Virus record (IMG/VR): IMGVR_UViG_3300041405_000058
Location: 1-20,119 of that record
Reading direction: 5' to 3' (one strand)
DNA from: a virus
Length of the DNA: 20,119 nt
In this document: positions 7,159-15,252 of the stretch, piece by piece
How the letters are laid out: every line of letters starts with the position of its first letter
How positions within the stretch are numbered: the first letter of the stretch is position 1
Made by a program: the position numbers and the translations under genes
Notes under the pieces: model-generated
The model's database searches: none
The model's input: the letters and a program-made list of their open reading frames with translations, nothing else
What the model was told of the DNA's origin: nothing

Positions 7159-7599
7159 ATGCGCATTGGTTACGAAATCTCGCACTACCTCAAGAATGTC
7201 AAAACCCAAGAAGGCAACGAACGCACCATTCGTGCAATGATGGTTGCTAACGCTTTGGGTTATCACTTCCCACTCGATCCTACCAAGTCAGCTTTTGATA
7301 ATGCAGAAGACCAACTGCCGGCTGCTCGCAAAGTAATTGGTCAGATTAATGAGAACATCTCTCTGGACTCCCGTCTGGCTACGGAACTATTCAAACAAGT
7401 TATCGCAATCCGTTACGAACTGCTGACTGGTTGCGTATGTTCCTCGATCATCGAAGCCGCTATGCGTTCGCACACTGCTGCCGATCATCAGACCAGCGCT
7501 GAGACTACTGCGGCACTGTCGCTCGTATCGAACCTTGAGTTCATGCAAGCTCAAAACGGCATTCAAAGCGTTCTGCGTTCGATGCCAGTTGAAGAGTAA
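7159..7599 (+). CDS. Hypothetical phage protein, 146 aa
   Basis: The ATG at 7159 follows the metallopeptidase stop by 10 nt, with TAAGG of the stop region serving as ribosome binding site. The protein is largely helical with an N-terminal RIGYEISHYLKNV segment. A cysteine pair sits in LLTGCVCSSIIEAAM near residue 95, and the tail is Ala/Gln/Ser-rich. There is no signal peptide or transmembrane helix. I do not recognise the family. Its position inside a tight operon between a metallopeptidase and a putative internal head protein suggests late expression and perhaps a virion or assembly role, but nothing in the sequence itself shows function. Confidence 0.8.
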   Translation: MRIGYEISHYLKNVKTQEGNERTIRAMMVANALGYHFPLDPTKSAFDNAEDQLPAARKVIGQINENISLDSRLATELFKQVIAIRYELLTGCVCSSIIEAAMRSHTAADHQTSAETTAALSLVSNLEFMQAQNGIQSVLRSMPVEE

Positions 7600-7609
7600 G
7601 GGGCTAACA

Positions 7610-7915
7610 ATGGATAACGGTGATGAGCCTCAGAGGCTCCCCCGCATTACCAAAGCCTATGCGAAGTCATTGATCGCCATGGAGCGTATCGTTGTCGACA
7701 CTGATATGTCGGTAGTGGTCGTTATGGTTAAGCTAAAGAACAAACAGCGGTTTGTAGCTGATGCGATCGTAGCGAATACAGAAATCTTTGATCCTGAACG
7801 CGGTACTCAGATTGCTCGAGAAAAGATCTATCGAAAGATTATCGACGCCGAGATGTATCAACTCCGTACGAAGCTACACGAGCAAAAACTTAAGGAGGTC
7901 AACGATGTTGACTGA
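7610..7915 (+). CDS. Gp49-family (Phage_gp49_66-like) small phage protein
   Basis: 101 aa from the ATG at 7610, preceded by AAGGGG 7 nt upstream. The frame is open further upstream to 7535, but that would run inside the previous gene and has no ribosome binding site. The core reads KNKQRFVADAIVANTEIFDPERGTQ, then IAREKIYRKI, then AEMYQLRTKL. This follows the Gp49/Gp66-type phage family pattern: a variable strand, a FD(P/A)E.G..IARE.A..KI turn-helix and a terminal YxLR.xL helix. The family is common in phages and its function is unknown. It ends 11 nt inside the next gene, which implies coupled translation. Confidence 0.7.
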   Translation: MDNGDEPQRLPRITKAYAKSLIAMERIVVDTDMSVVVVMVKLKNKQRFVADAIVANTEIFDPERGTQIAREKIYRKIIDAEMYQLRTKLHEQKLKEVNDVD

Positions 7916-9152
7916 ATCTGAAATTCTGGACGAACAAGTCCAGACCCTAGACGAAGCTTTGGATAAACTGACTGATCATGAATCTAACCAGATTACCGCA
8001 AACGTAGTCCCTGATACTGATGTCAGTCAAGCAGTTAGCGTAACGGTTGAATGTCTTAAGGCTACAGTTGACCTTTATCACACCATCTCCGCAGAAGGTG
8101 TATCAGCTGCCGACGTTAAAGCACTGCGTCACATTCGTGAACGTATGTCACCGTATATGACCCTTAGTTATCGTCCAGCTCTGGAAGCTTACGAAGGGAT
8201 GTTTACACCTAACCGTTCGATGATCAACCAGGTTGTTTCTCAGGAAGCTACTCTAGCTGAGATCGGTATTACTCTGAAGGAATGGTTCTTCAAGTTTATC
8301 GACTTCGTTATTAAAGTGGTGGACTGGTGCCGTATCGCTTGGAACTCCGAGACTGCGGTTAACATGCGTCTACGTCGCATTGACCATAACTTGCAATCGA
8401 TGTTCAACGCCTTTGACGACGTCTACAAGCGTAACAAATTGGCTGGCCGTGAACTGAGTAAGGAACTGAACGAAATCGCCAAGCAAGTCCTCCTAGACCC
8501 TAAGCTGACCCGTACTCGTGCCATGTTGCAAGCTTTCGGTGTTAAGCAATACGAAGGTGTGATCAATGATGCCGATTCGGTGGTGGATGATGCTTACCGT
8601 TGGATCTTGATGGACATCGTTGGGTTGAAGAACCACATCGAACAGAACAAGCCCATGGCTCTCGGTCATGACTACGCTGCTGATATTAACGTAGCTGTCG
8701 ATACAGTTGAGGCACTGCATGTAGCCGACGCAGATGTAGACTTCTTCATCGAGAATCTACCGAAAGACTTCTGGGCATCGCCTAAGCAGTTGCTGGCACG
8801 TAAGGTTTATCCACCATCGCACAACATCGAGCAAGTACAACAGATCGCTAAGAAGTTCCGTGAGATCCGCCGTAACGCTAACTTCGAGAAACTCGATGGC
8901 GTTGATGAGATCGTTCAAGCTGTAGAGAACATCACCGGTACCATCAAAGGTCTGGAACGCATGATCACAGCTAAGCAGAATCTGTTCACCAACTATTACA
9001 AGGCTTCCGCTACCTTGGCTAACTTCTACATTCGTGGTCGTGATATGCTGATGGAAGAGTACCTTAAGAATGTTGATGACGATTCCAAGAAAATTGTCAT
9101 GGATAAGCTTCAGAAACAATGGGACGACATCTGCTACAAGATGGGTCTCTAA
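7905..9152 (+). CDS. Putative head inner-body-type structural protein, 415 aa
   Basis: The start ATG at 7905 has a strong AAGGAGG 6 nt upstream and overlaps the previous gene by 11 nt. An in-frame extension to 7788 is rejected because it lacks a ribosome binding site and overlaps heavily. The N-terminal about 114 residues are acidic and end in VVSQE (S112-Q-E114). S/A/G-x-E is the cleavage signature of the phiKZ prohead protease. After it comes LAEIGITLKEWFFKFIDFVIKVVDW, an amphipathic aromatic helix, then a long helical domain. The region 93-140 aligns with residues 334-382 of the 639-aa protein at 18049 (LExY..., then EIG, then a helix ending W), so the two look like paralogues. In phiKZ, several paralogous inner-body proteins are processed this way and packed with the DNA; that role is inferred here. 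A terminator follows. Confidence 0.8.
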   Translation: MLTESEILDEQVQTLDEALDKLTDHESNQITANVVPDTDVSQAVSVTVECLKATVDLYHTISAEGVSAADVKALRHIRERMSPYMTLSYRPALEAYEGMFTPNRSMINQVVSQEATLAEIGITLKEWFFKFIDFVIKVVDWCRIAWNSETAVNMRLRRIDHNLQSMFNAFDDVYKRNKLAGRELSKELNEIAKQVLLDPKLTRTRAMLQAFGVKQYEGVINDADSVVDDAYRWILMDIVGLKNHIEQNKPMALGHDYAADINVAVDTVEALHVADADVDFFIENLPKDFWASPKQLLARKVYPPSHNIEQVQQIAKKFREIRRNANFEKLDGVDEIVQAVENITGTIKGLERMITAKQNLFTNYYKASATLANFYIRGRDMLMEEYLKNVDDDSKKIVMDKLQKQWDDICYKMGL

Positions 9153-9157
9153 CAGCA

Positions 9158-9186
9158 TAAAGCCCCTCCGTGATGGAGGGGTAATA
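9158..9186. terminator. Bidirectional hairpin terminator between convergent genes
   Basis: CCCCTCC (9163-9169) pairs with GGAGGGG (9175-9181) around a GTGAT loop. It is followed by CTTTAT on the minus strand and TAATAT on the plus strand. It sits between the stops at 9152 (+) and 9194 (-), so it can end both units. Confidence 0.8.
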
Positions 9187-9193
9187 TGTCGTC

Positions 9194-9916
9194 TTACGTT
9201 ACCGAAATGATTTCTAGCACTGGACGCCAATTAATTCCGTCGTTTGCTTTCTGGCCATGGCTACGGTATCCGTAATTAGAGTTACCGCCAGCAGCTACGA
9301 AATATTCAGTATAAGTAGTTCGCGATTCCATACCCATGGAAAGGAGTGAGTCAATATTGGCTGTACCGATGTTATCCCAAACCACCGGGTTACCAACTGT
9401 AGGAAGGCATCGTTCGAACATCGTCCATTCAGTATTAGTACCAATAGCGATACTGGTATCTGGAGCTGGATCAACGTTCGCTACTTGCGGTAATCTAACT
9501 TTGAAGGTGTACGTCTTACCATCACCTGCAACTTTAGTAAGTGTTCGTAACTGATTCACTGGAGTACCAACTGGATATTTACCATTATCGTTAGTACCAT
9601 ACACCATACCAGCCGCGTAGATATCGGCCCAAGCAATATTAGTAATCCTAAATGGACGTTTGGCGATATAGAAAATCTTCCCAGCTTTGATAAATTTAAG
9701 CCAGCCATTCTGGTCAGTGTTGGCCGCTGTATTAGGGGTGCCTGTAGTCATCGGCCCAGCCGCTGCAACTTCATCCGGGGTAAACAGCTGAGCTAAAGTA
9801 GTGATACCAAAATAACCTTCATCGATAGTACCGGCCTTAAGAGTCGTTGGACCAGGACCACTATCTGGAACAGTCGGCGTGACCTTAACACTCACGCACA
9901 TGAGATGCTCTAGCAT
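9194..9916 (-). CDS. Single-module tail-fibre-like protein, paralogue of the 978-2384 gene
   Basis: 240 aa, ATG at 9916 with GGAAA 6 nt upstream. The N-terminus MLEHLMCVSV resembles MIEHLLAF and MLEALFF of the other two fibre genes. A short linker ending DSGPGPT (residues 18-24) leads into one fibre module: EGYFGITTLAQLF, NGWLKFI..KIFYIAKRPFRI, WADIYAAGMVYGTNDNG, PVNQLRT, DGKTYTFKVRL, TEWTMFER, and a terminal WRPVLEIISVT. This matches the second module of the 468-aa protein very well. No catalytic motif or membrane segment is seen. It is monocistronic, bounded by hairpins on both sides, with TATGTTAAT upstream. Probable role: tail-tip or fibre component for surface recognition, possibly an alternative adhesin; this is inferred from the class. 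Confidence 0.75.
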   Translation of the reverse strand: MLEHLMCVSVKVTPTVPDSGPGPTTLKAGTIDEGYFGITTLAQLFTPDEVAAAGPMTTGTPNTAANTDQNGWLKFIKAGKIFYIAKRPFRITNIAWADIYAAGMVYGTNDNGKYPVGTPVNQLRTLTKVAGDGKTYTFKVRLPQVANVDPAPDTSIAIGTNTEWTMFERCLPTVGNPVVWDNIGTANIDSLLSMGMESRTTYTEYFVAAGGNSNYGYRSHGQKANDGINWRPVLEIISVT

Positions 9917-9942
9917 ATTAGATTTCCGTATAAGTAGTTTTC

Positions 9943-9951
9943 ATTAACATA
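9943..9951 (-). promoter_or_regulatory. Putative late promoter motif TATGTTAAT
   Basis: On the minus strand TATGTTAAT is preceded by AATAC and lies 26 nt before the ATG at 9916. It directly follows the terminator at 9967-9986. It is identical to the motif at 951-959. Confidence 0.5.
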
Positions 9952-9959
9952 GTATTTCG

Positions 9960-9986
9960 ATATAAAGTCCTCCCCAAGGGGAGGAC
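9960..9986 (-). terminator. Palindromic terminator after the large structural operon
   Basis: GTCCTCCCC (9967-9975) pairs with GGGGAGGAC (9978-9986) with a 2-nt centre. On the minus strand it is followed by TTTATATCG. It lies 8 nt beyond the stop of the 974-aa gene. It closely resembles the hairpin at 3164-3185. Confidence 0.8.
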
Positions 9987-9994
9987 AATATGAC

Positions 9995-12919
9995 TTATAC
10001 CGGCTCGAGTGTATGACGCAACCAGTTGAATACGATGTCGTCTTCGATGGTCAGTTCTTGGTTCGGTAGTACTGTAAGTTTCTTACGCACAGCCAGCCTT
10101 ACAGCATCGTCCTCAACGGTGATGATCGTGAAGTTGTTAGTACCACCCAATCCAGTTGCTTCGATTGCCATTACGTCCGTACCAGAAGTTTCCTTCAGTT
10201 TAGACACAATGTCAGACATACTGATCGTGCTACGTTGCAAGTGATCATTAATGACTGACTTAGCATTAGCCAGCAGACTTGGTCGAATCGTCGGGTTAGT
10301 GTAACCAGACTTGTTCAGATAGAAACTCAACGTAAACGCTTGGTCTACCGGAATCGTAATCTTCTGACCTTCACGGATAGATGCAACCGTATCGCCGTAA
10401 GTGGTAGTTGGATACAGGAACAGCTCAGCCTCACCCAACAACTTCGAATCCAATACGCTAATATCGTTCTTAACCCAGTTAACGATTTCCATAGGAACCT
10501 CGGTAGCATAGGCAGCAGCATCCCGTTCGTTAGCATAGTAGAACAAACCGTCAACCATGAACAGCGTGGTCTCATAAAGCAACTTCCGAGCATCCAACAG
10601 AATCGGATTACCATCAGCATCCATTACTGGATCACCGATACGATGCTTCATTACTGGATTACCCACATCATCCAATACAGGGTCACCAACTTTGTGGAGG
10701 ACCTTGTAATCGAGTGTACCGTCTGGTTTAACAACGATGATGATGTTACCATTAGTATCTGTCTCATAGACCGTGGTCTCATAGAAGGCAGGGATGTTAT
10801 GGTCGTACTTCTTATAGCTCTCAGAACTCAACACTGGTCGGCTACGACGCCACAACCGAGTCAACTCGTAACCCAGTGTAGTTACCAGACGTTCACGGTT
10901 AACAGTCATGAACAATTGCGGGAGCAAATGAGCTTGAACCATTTCATCGAGATCGTTAGGTTGATAACCTGGTGTAATAGAGTTCACTACACAAATCGTC
11001 ACATCGAAGTTAGTCGACAGAGGAATGTAATAGTTGTTCTGGGCACTACTGAACATCGTCATGTTGGTTGTACGTAGAGCGTTATCCGAATTGATGTCGT
11101 AATTCGTCTCAATCTGGAAGTCGTAAGTACGTACTGTATCGGTCTTGGTATACAACGTGCCATTCACCGACGCCCAACGTTTCTCACCCGGTGGTTGATA
11201 ACCAATTTGTAGCGCAACTTGGTTGTCTTCTAGTTTACGAAATTGTTCGGATTGTTCCAGAGACACACGTACGACATAACCTTTATCGTTACGCAGAATC
11301 TCATAGTCGCCAATAGCAACCTGTAAGTTAGCTGTGTCGTTCTCACCTACAAAGATCTTCTGAGTGATCAGAGGATTATCGAGAAAGTATGGACGCATAT
11401 CGAAGTTGTTATTAGTCGCATCCAACACGTTGTGAAACGGGGAGTAGACATAACGTGCATCGTTCATCTCACGAGCGCGTTGCTCAGCAGACATACCATC
11501 CAAACGATCAATGGCAGCATCGGTCAAAGGAGTCACTTTACCGTTGCCGAAGCTATAAAGCATCGATGGCAATAGAGTTTGACGATACCCATTGTCAGAT
11601 ACGTGCTTAGAAGCCGAGAGACTATCCATGTTGAACGTAATCTCCGACATTGCCACACCTGCACCACTTACAACATCCAACGCCTTAGGTCGGCTTAGGC
11701 GACGTGCCGCGAGATATTCCAGATTCGTAACGTTATCGACGTTAGTAACCAAAGCATAACCACGACGGTCCAGTTGTGCCTCGAGTTGTACGTTAGTAAT
11801 CGGAACCTGCATTGGACCCAGCGTGTTGTTGATAACCTGTTCACGCAAGGTAGTGAATGGCATCACATCAGCACCACCGGTAATACGCTCACGTGCCAGT
11901 ACTTGACAAGTTGTCAGCGTTTCCAAAGGAGCCGTAAAGGTACGGTCATCATCGATCGAGTTAAACTTAACGGTGAACTCAGAATCCTTAACAGTACCCA
12001 AGTCCATATCCAATACACCTTGAGTGGTATAGATGTCAACCCGAATACTACCTTGTGCCATCCCAGTGGTTACGTACACCGTAGGGATACTAACCTTAAG
12101 CCGGTTGTTAACTACCTTAAATACAACCGTGAGTTTATCAGGGTCATACATCAGATCAGAGTGAGTCGTGACGACTTCATTCCAAGTTTCTTCATGGTCT
12201 TGCGAAATATAAGCTCGAGCATAATAGAACTGGTCGGTGAAGGTGTATTCGGTCTGGAACAATGTCTCAGGGTTTAAGGTATCGGAATACGAGCTAACCT
12301 TAAACTGATACATCGGGATAGTCATCATCATCAAACGGCGACGTTGATCATCCTTCTTAGAAATCATCATGTCCCACTGAACGATGTTAGTGGAAAGTTG
12401 TTGAACCGGCGATTCTTTATCGAGCACGTATTCTACAGTTACACCCCCATGACGCATTACGGTCATCTGGATCGGATACTGCATAGTGAACGGTAGACCG
12501 GGAGCCGAGAACTCTGACAACCGTGGAATAACCAAACGTTTAAGACCTTGGTCACCAAACGGAACAGCTTTAGCCACGATCTCGTCATAGTCCAGAATCA
12601 ACATCCATGGAGTTGCCGCGGGAACCGCAAAGCGATTTAGATAATCGTCGTCTGACATGTGGAGATACAGGTCTTCTTGAGTGAGCGCCTGACGGGCGTA
12701 CAGTTTGCCCATCAAAGCCTCAACCTCGGAGATATTAGCTGCGGTCTCCATACTACCGCATTCCATCAAATACACAAACGGTAGGGTGCCGTCTGGAATG
12801 TCGTAAGTTGGATTATTAGGATCTGGGTTAACCTGAGCATCCAACTCATTCAACTTCAGTGTCTGGATCAAACTAGGGTTACGAAGGACATCGTAAAGAT
12901 TGTCTTTAAAGCTGCTCAT
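9995..12919 (-). CDS. Large structural protein, candidate baseplate wedge (gp6/J-like)
   Basis: 974 aa, ATG at 12919 with AAGG 7 nt upstream, 14 nt after the 347-aa gene. It is beta-rich with many short Asp/Asn/Thr turns and no signal peptide or membrane helix. Residues about 347-409 (RITGGADVMPFTTLREQ..., then PITNVQLEAQLDRRGYALV, then VDNVTNLEYLAARRL) resemble the GGRD...SFEELR / D.VT...Y.A.R.L layout I associate with T4 gp6- and gpJ-type baseplate wedge proteins of large phages. Residues 745-776 hold two copies of a short (V/I)GDPV(L/M)D..GNP(V/I) repeat. Size, operon with another structural protein and closeness to fibre genes all fit a baseplate component. The assignment is tentative; virion structural protein is the safer name. 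Confidence 0.7.
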   Translation of the reverse strand: MSSFKDNLYDVLRNPSLIQTLKLNELDAQVNPDPNNPTYDIPDGTLPFVYLMECGSMETAANISEVEALMGKLYARQALTQEDLYLHMSDDDYLNRFAVPAATPWMLILDYDEIVAKAVPFGDQGLKRLVIPRLSEFSAPGLPFTMQYPIQMTVMRHGGVTVEYVLDKESPVQQLSTNIVQWDMMISKKDDQRRRLMMMTIPMYQFKVSSYSDTLNPETLFQTEYTFTDQFYYARAYISQDHEETWNEVVTTHSDLMYDPDKLTVVFKVVNNRLKVSIPTVYVTTGMAQGSIRVDIYTTQGVLDMDLGTVKDSEFTVKFNSIDDDRTFTAPLETLTTCQVLARERITGGADVMPFTTLREQVINNTLGPMQVPITNVQLEAQLDRRGYALVTNVDNVTNLEYLAARRLSRPKALDVVSGAGVAMSEITFNMDSLSASKHVSDNGYRQTLLPSMLYSFGNGKVTPLTDAAIDRLDGMSAEQRAREMNDARYVYSPFHNVLDATNNNFDMRPYFLDNPLITQKIFVGENDTANLQVAIGDYEILRNDKGYVVRVSLEQSEQFRKLEDNQVALQIGYQPPGEKRWASVNGTLYTKTDTVRTYDFQIETNYDINSDNALRTTNMTMFSSAQNNYYIPLSTNFDVTICVVNSITPGYQPNDLDEMVQAHLLPQLFMTVNRERLVTTLGYELTRLWRRSRPVLSSESYKKYDHNIPAFYETTVYETDTNGNIIIVVKPDGTLDYKVLHKVGDPVLDDVGNPVMKHRIGDPVMDADGNPILLDARKLLYETTLFMVDGLFYYANERDAAAYATEVPMEIVNWVKNDISVLDSKLLGEAELFLYPTTTYGDTVASIREGQKITIPVDQAFTLSFYLNKSGYTNPTIRPSLLANAKSVINDHLQRSTISMSDIVSKLKETSGTDVMAIEATGLGGTNNFTIITVEDDAVRLAVRKKLTVLPNQELTIEDDIVFNWLRHTLEPV

Positions 12920-12933
12920 TGAAATACCTTATG

Positions 12934-13977
12934 TTAATCAGTGAAACTGCGAGTCAGGTTACCACCCAACTTAGCATCGTATTCAGATTTGAGTACATGC
13001 CATTCGAGTTCGTTGTGAGCTTCTACGTTGATGTACGGATAAGCTGCAAAGTTGAACCAGTTGATTTCATTCTTTGACAACTTAACCGTTTGCACACCAC
13101 GCTGTCCATCCATCATCGCAGGGTTAAATTCTTGTACCAGTTCGTTAAACTCATAAATAAGGATGTAGTCGTAAACTGTCAATCCCATGCAGCGCCAACT
13201 GAAGTTCAATTGATCACTTACTGTTTGAAAAGGTGTTTCGGCACCGTCACCGGTAAAGTTCAAACCTTGTCCAGTTGGTGAGTTCATCGCCAGCGCTGCA
13301 CCGGGTGCGGCAATACGCTGAACGAATGTTTTAGTGGAGTCCATTACTAGACGATAGATTCGAATGTTAGCATCATACTCGTTCAATAGTAACAGGTTTG
13401 GATATGGCAAGATTCGGCCTTCACGGTTCAAACCCATGTAGACTTGCAGCATATACATCATCCATGTTATAGGATCTCCGTCAATGTTACGGACGGTCAT
13501 CTGTAGGTCGTAGGTCCCAAATTGATACGGGACATCATCTACATATGACATCGCATCACGATACACGCCTGGAGTAGTAGTAGCCAGATTGAGCGTGAAG
13601 TCTTCCCAACCGGTAAGGCTGATCAAGTTGTTAGACAGCAACGGAATAAATGGATTGAGCGGGTCCACTCCTGGACACCAATCATAACCTCTTGACCGAT
13701 GCTGTTCTGGATCTAGGTACGCCCTGACCCGTCGCTCAATACTTTGTGGATTAGGGTTCAGCAGCATTTGCAGACGCCGATCGACCATGCAGTTTTGTTC
13801 GGACAAGTTTAGATACGGACGGGTAAAGAATGTATAACCATGGTTCTCTGTGTTTAGGGGTACCGCGTTGTTTCGACCTGTAATGTTCAATCCACGGAAG
13901 GTATCTGATACAGCCTGATCCCGTGGAGACAAACCCGTGTTCTTAACGATCTGATTGATAAAATCATTTAAAGCCAT
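12934..13977 (-). CDS. Putative virion structural protein, 347 aa
   Basis: ATG at 13977; the ribosome binding site is weak (purine-rich AGAGATTAAG upstream). This is the first gene of a two-gene minus-strand operon with the 974-aa candidate baseplate protein. It begins with a helical MALNDFINQIVKNTG, followed by a mixed alpha/beta body rich in Asn, Pro, Tyr and Trp (DWCPGVDPLNPFIP, GDPITWMMYMLQVYMG, QLNFSWRCMGLTVYDYILIYEF). No enzymatic motif, signal peptide or clear membrane segment is visible; the WMMYMLQVYM stretch is short and amphipathic. This composition fits a tail, neck or baseplate protein, but I do not recognise a named family. Its operon partner is the best hint to function. Confidence 0.75.
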   Translation of the reverse strand: MALNDFINQIVKNTGLSPRDQAVSDTFRGLNITGRNNAVPLNTENHGYTFFTRPYLNLSEQNCMVDRRLQMLLNPNPQSIERRVRAYLDPEQHRSRGYDWCPGVDPLNPFIPLLSNNLISLTGWEDFTLNLATTTPGVYRDAMSYVDDVPYQFGTYDLQMTVRNIDGDPITWMMYMLQVYMGLNREGRILPYPNLLLLNEYDANIRIYRLVMDSTKTFVQRIAAPGAALAMNSPTGQGLNFTGDGAETPFQTVSDQLNFSWRCMGLTVYDYILIYEFNELVQEFNPAMMDGQRGVQTVKLSKNEINWFNFAAYPYINVEAHNELEWHVLKSEYDAKLGGNLTRSFTD

Positions 13978-14014
13978 TTTCTTAATCTCTTAGTCAATTA
14001 AAGGAAGAGAGAGT
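13978..14014. promoter_or_regulatory. Short divergent intergenic region
   Basis: Only 37 bp separate two divergent structural operons. It contains AT-rich TTAATCTCTTAGTCAATTAA and the ribosome binding site AGGAAGAGAGAG of the plus-strand gene. No TATG motif lies on either strand except the plus start codon context. Promoters for both operons must be here, inside the coding regions, or of another class. Confidence 0.35.
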
Positions 14015-15241
14015 ATGCCATTACCAATTGTTAACTCCGCACTTAGCGGAGATGCAGGTGCCGTAGGTCGTGACCTGATGGCCACTGTACTGACCGCTGC
14101 AAAGTCGATGAGTTCTATTAGCTCTCTGGCTGACGTGACCAAGCCGCTGCGTGTTGAACCCATTACCATCATCGATCAAACGATCGCTGATCAACCCTAC
14201 ATCCAAGACCTGCTCAAACTGAGCGTTAGCCTTTATGCCGGTTATTACCTGCAAGCCGTTAACATGGTTTTCGGTGTAGGTAAGATTGATACCCTGAAGG
14301 TATTCGACTCGCTCAACCCTGAGCGTAGTGGTGCTTCGGCACTGGGCTTTGAGAACTTCCGTTCGGCTGTGTTCTCCCCAGAAACCTATGCTAATGGCAT
14401 TCCATCTCTGGAAGCATTTGCTAAACCGATGCGTCAAGGTCTGATCGCCGAATATTCGGACGAGAAATACCAAGCGTCTCTGGAATACCACACTTCTATG
14501 GAAGCGCAAGCTCCAGCTGCCCCAGGCAAGAAAGATGTCAGGGACCAGAAGGGTGATAAAGAACCAGTTCACAGCATGTCGTCTGGTGACGGCGGTAAGA
14601 TTTACGAAGCCGAGAACCTCGCTATCGGTAAGTTGATTAACGTCGAAGTTAAGTCTGGTAATGAGAAAGCTAAGCTTCCTGTAACCATCAAACTGATTCC
14701 TGCGGTTGTACCTTCCGATACAATCACTCATATCTTTACTGCTGGTGGACGTGATACTTGGGCTCACCGCCTGTTCTTGGTGAAGTCTGGTCAGATCAAA
14801 TTCTGGCGTGACTTCGTAATGGGTCAAGATATGATCGATGCTCACATGAAAGCATTGATGACTGACAAGTCCGGTGTCTATAAGACAATTCTGGATCGTC
14901 GTCGTAATAACGTTGCTCAAGCTATCGCCTCTGGCCGTCTGAGTCTGGCAGATGCTTCGAACATCGCTATCATCTCTGCTACCACCATGAAGCAATCGGC
15001 TAATACCCTTTACGCTAAGATCGACGATGTCAGCGTACGTAAGAAGTTCTTTGATAACTCTTACCTGTTGATGATGATGACTGTTGATGAGCGCTGGAAC
15101 CGCGTGACTATTTATCACCGTGGTGTGGATCTGGCTGCTAGCTACCGCATCGACGACATCAAGCTTGCTGAGAAATCGAAAGGTCAGGATATCACCGAGA
15201 TCTTCAAAATGTTCAGCAAGCAAATGCACACTAACATCTAA
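14015..15241 (+). CDS. Putative virion structural protein, 408 aa
   Basis: ATG at 14015 with a purine-rich AGGAAGAGAGAG upstream. This is the first gene of a four-gene operon (14015-17979). The N-terminal domain is Ala/Ser-rich and helical (residues about 1-165, including YAGYYLQAVNMVFGVGKI). A polar Pro/Ala/Lys/Gly/Asp linker follows at about 165-200. The C-terminal mixed domain (about 205-408) contains LPVTIKLIPAVVPSDTITHIF and a polar helical end. No catalytic motif, signal peptide or sure transmembrane helix is seen. An antisense frame of 402 codons overlaps almost all of it, but this strand has the operon, the ribosome binding site and plausible protein composition. Family not recognised; virion component is inferred from context. 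Confidence 0.8.
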   Translation: MPLPIVNSALSGDAGAVGRDLMATVLTAAKSMSSISSLADVTKPLRVEPITIIDQTIADQPYIQDLLKLSVSLYAGYYLQAVNMVFGVGKIDTLKVFDSLNPERSGASALGFENFRSAVFSPETYANGIPSLEAFAKPMRQGLIAEYSDEKYQASLEYHTSMEAQAPAAPGKKDVRDQKGDKEPVHSMSSGDGGKIYEAENLAIGKLINVEVKSGNEKAKLPVTIKLIPAVVPSDTITHIFTAGGRDTWAHRLFLVKSGQIKFWRDFVMGQDMIDAHMKALMTDKSGVYKTILDRRRNNVAQAIASGRLSLADASNIAIISATTMKQSANTLYAKIDDVSVRKKFFDNSYLLMMMTVDERWNRVTIYHRGVDLAASYRIDDIKLAEKSKGQDITEIFKMFSKQMHTNI

Positions 15242-15252
15242 GGATTACCACG

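Noticed and set aside
12930-12938. TATGTTAAT on the plus strand between the 347-aa and 974-aa genes
   Set aside because: It points against the operon, has no gene downstream in that direction, and arises from the stop region of the 347-aa gene; taken as coincidence.
14021-15229. 402-codon antisense frame as a gene
   Set aside because: The opposite strand has an operon context, a purine-rich ribosome binding site and a plausible protein; the antisense product is unlike a folded protein and lacks a ribosome binding site.
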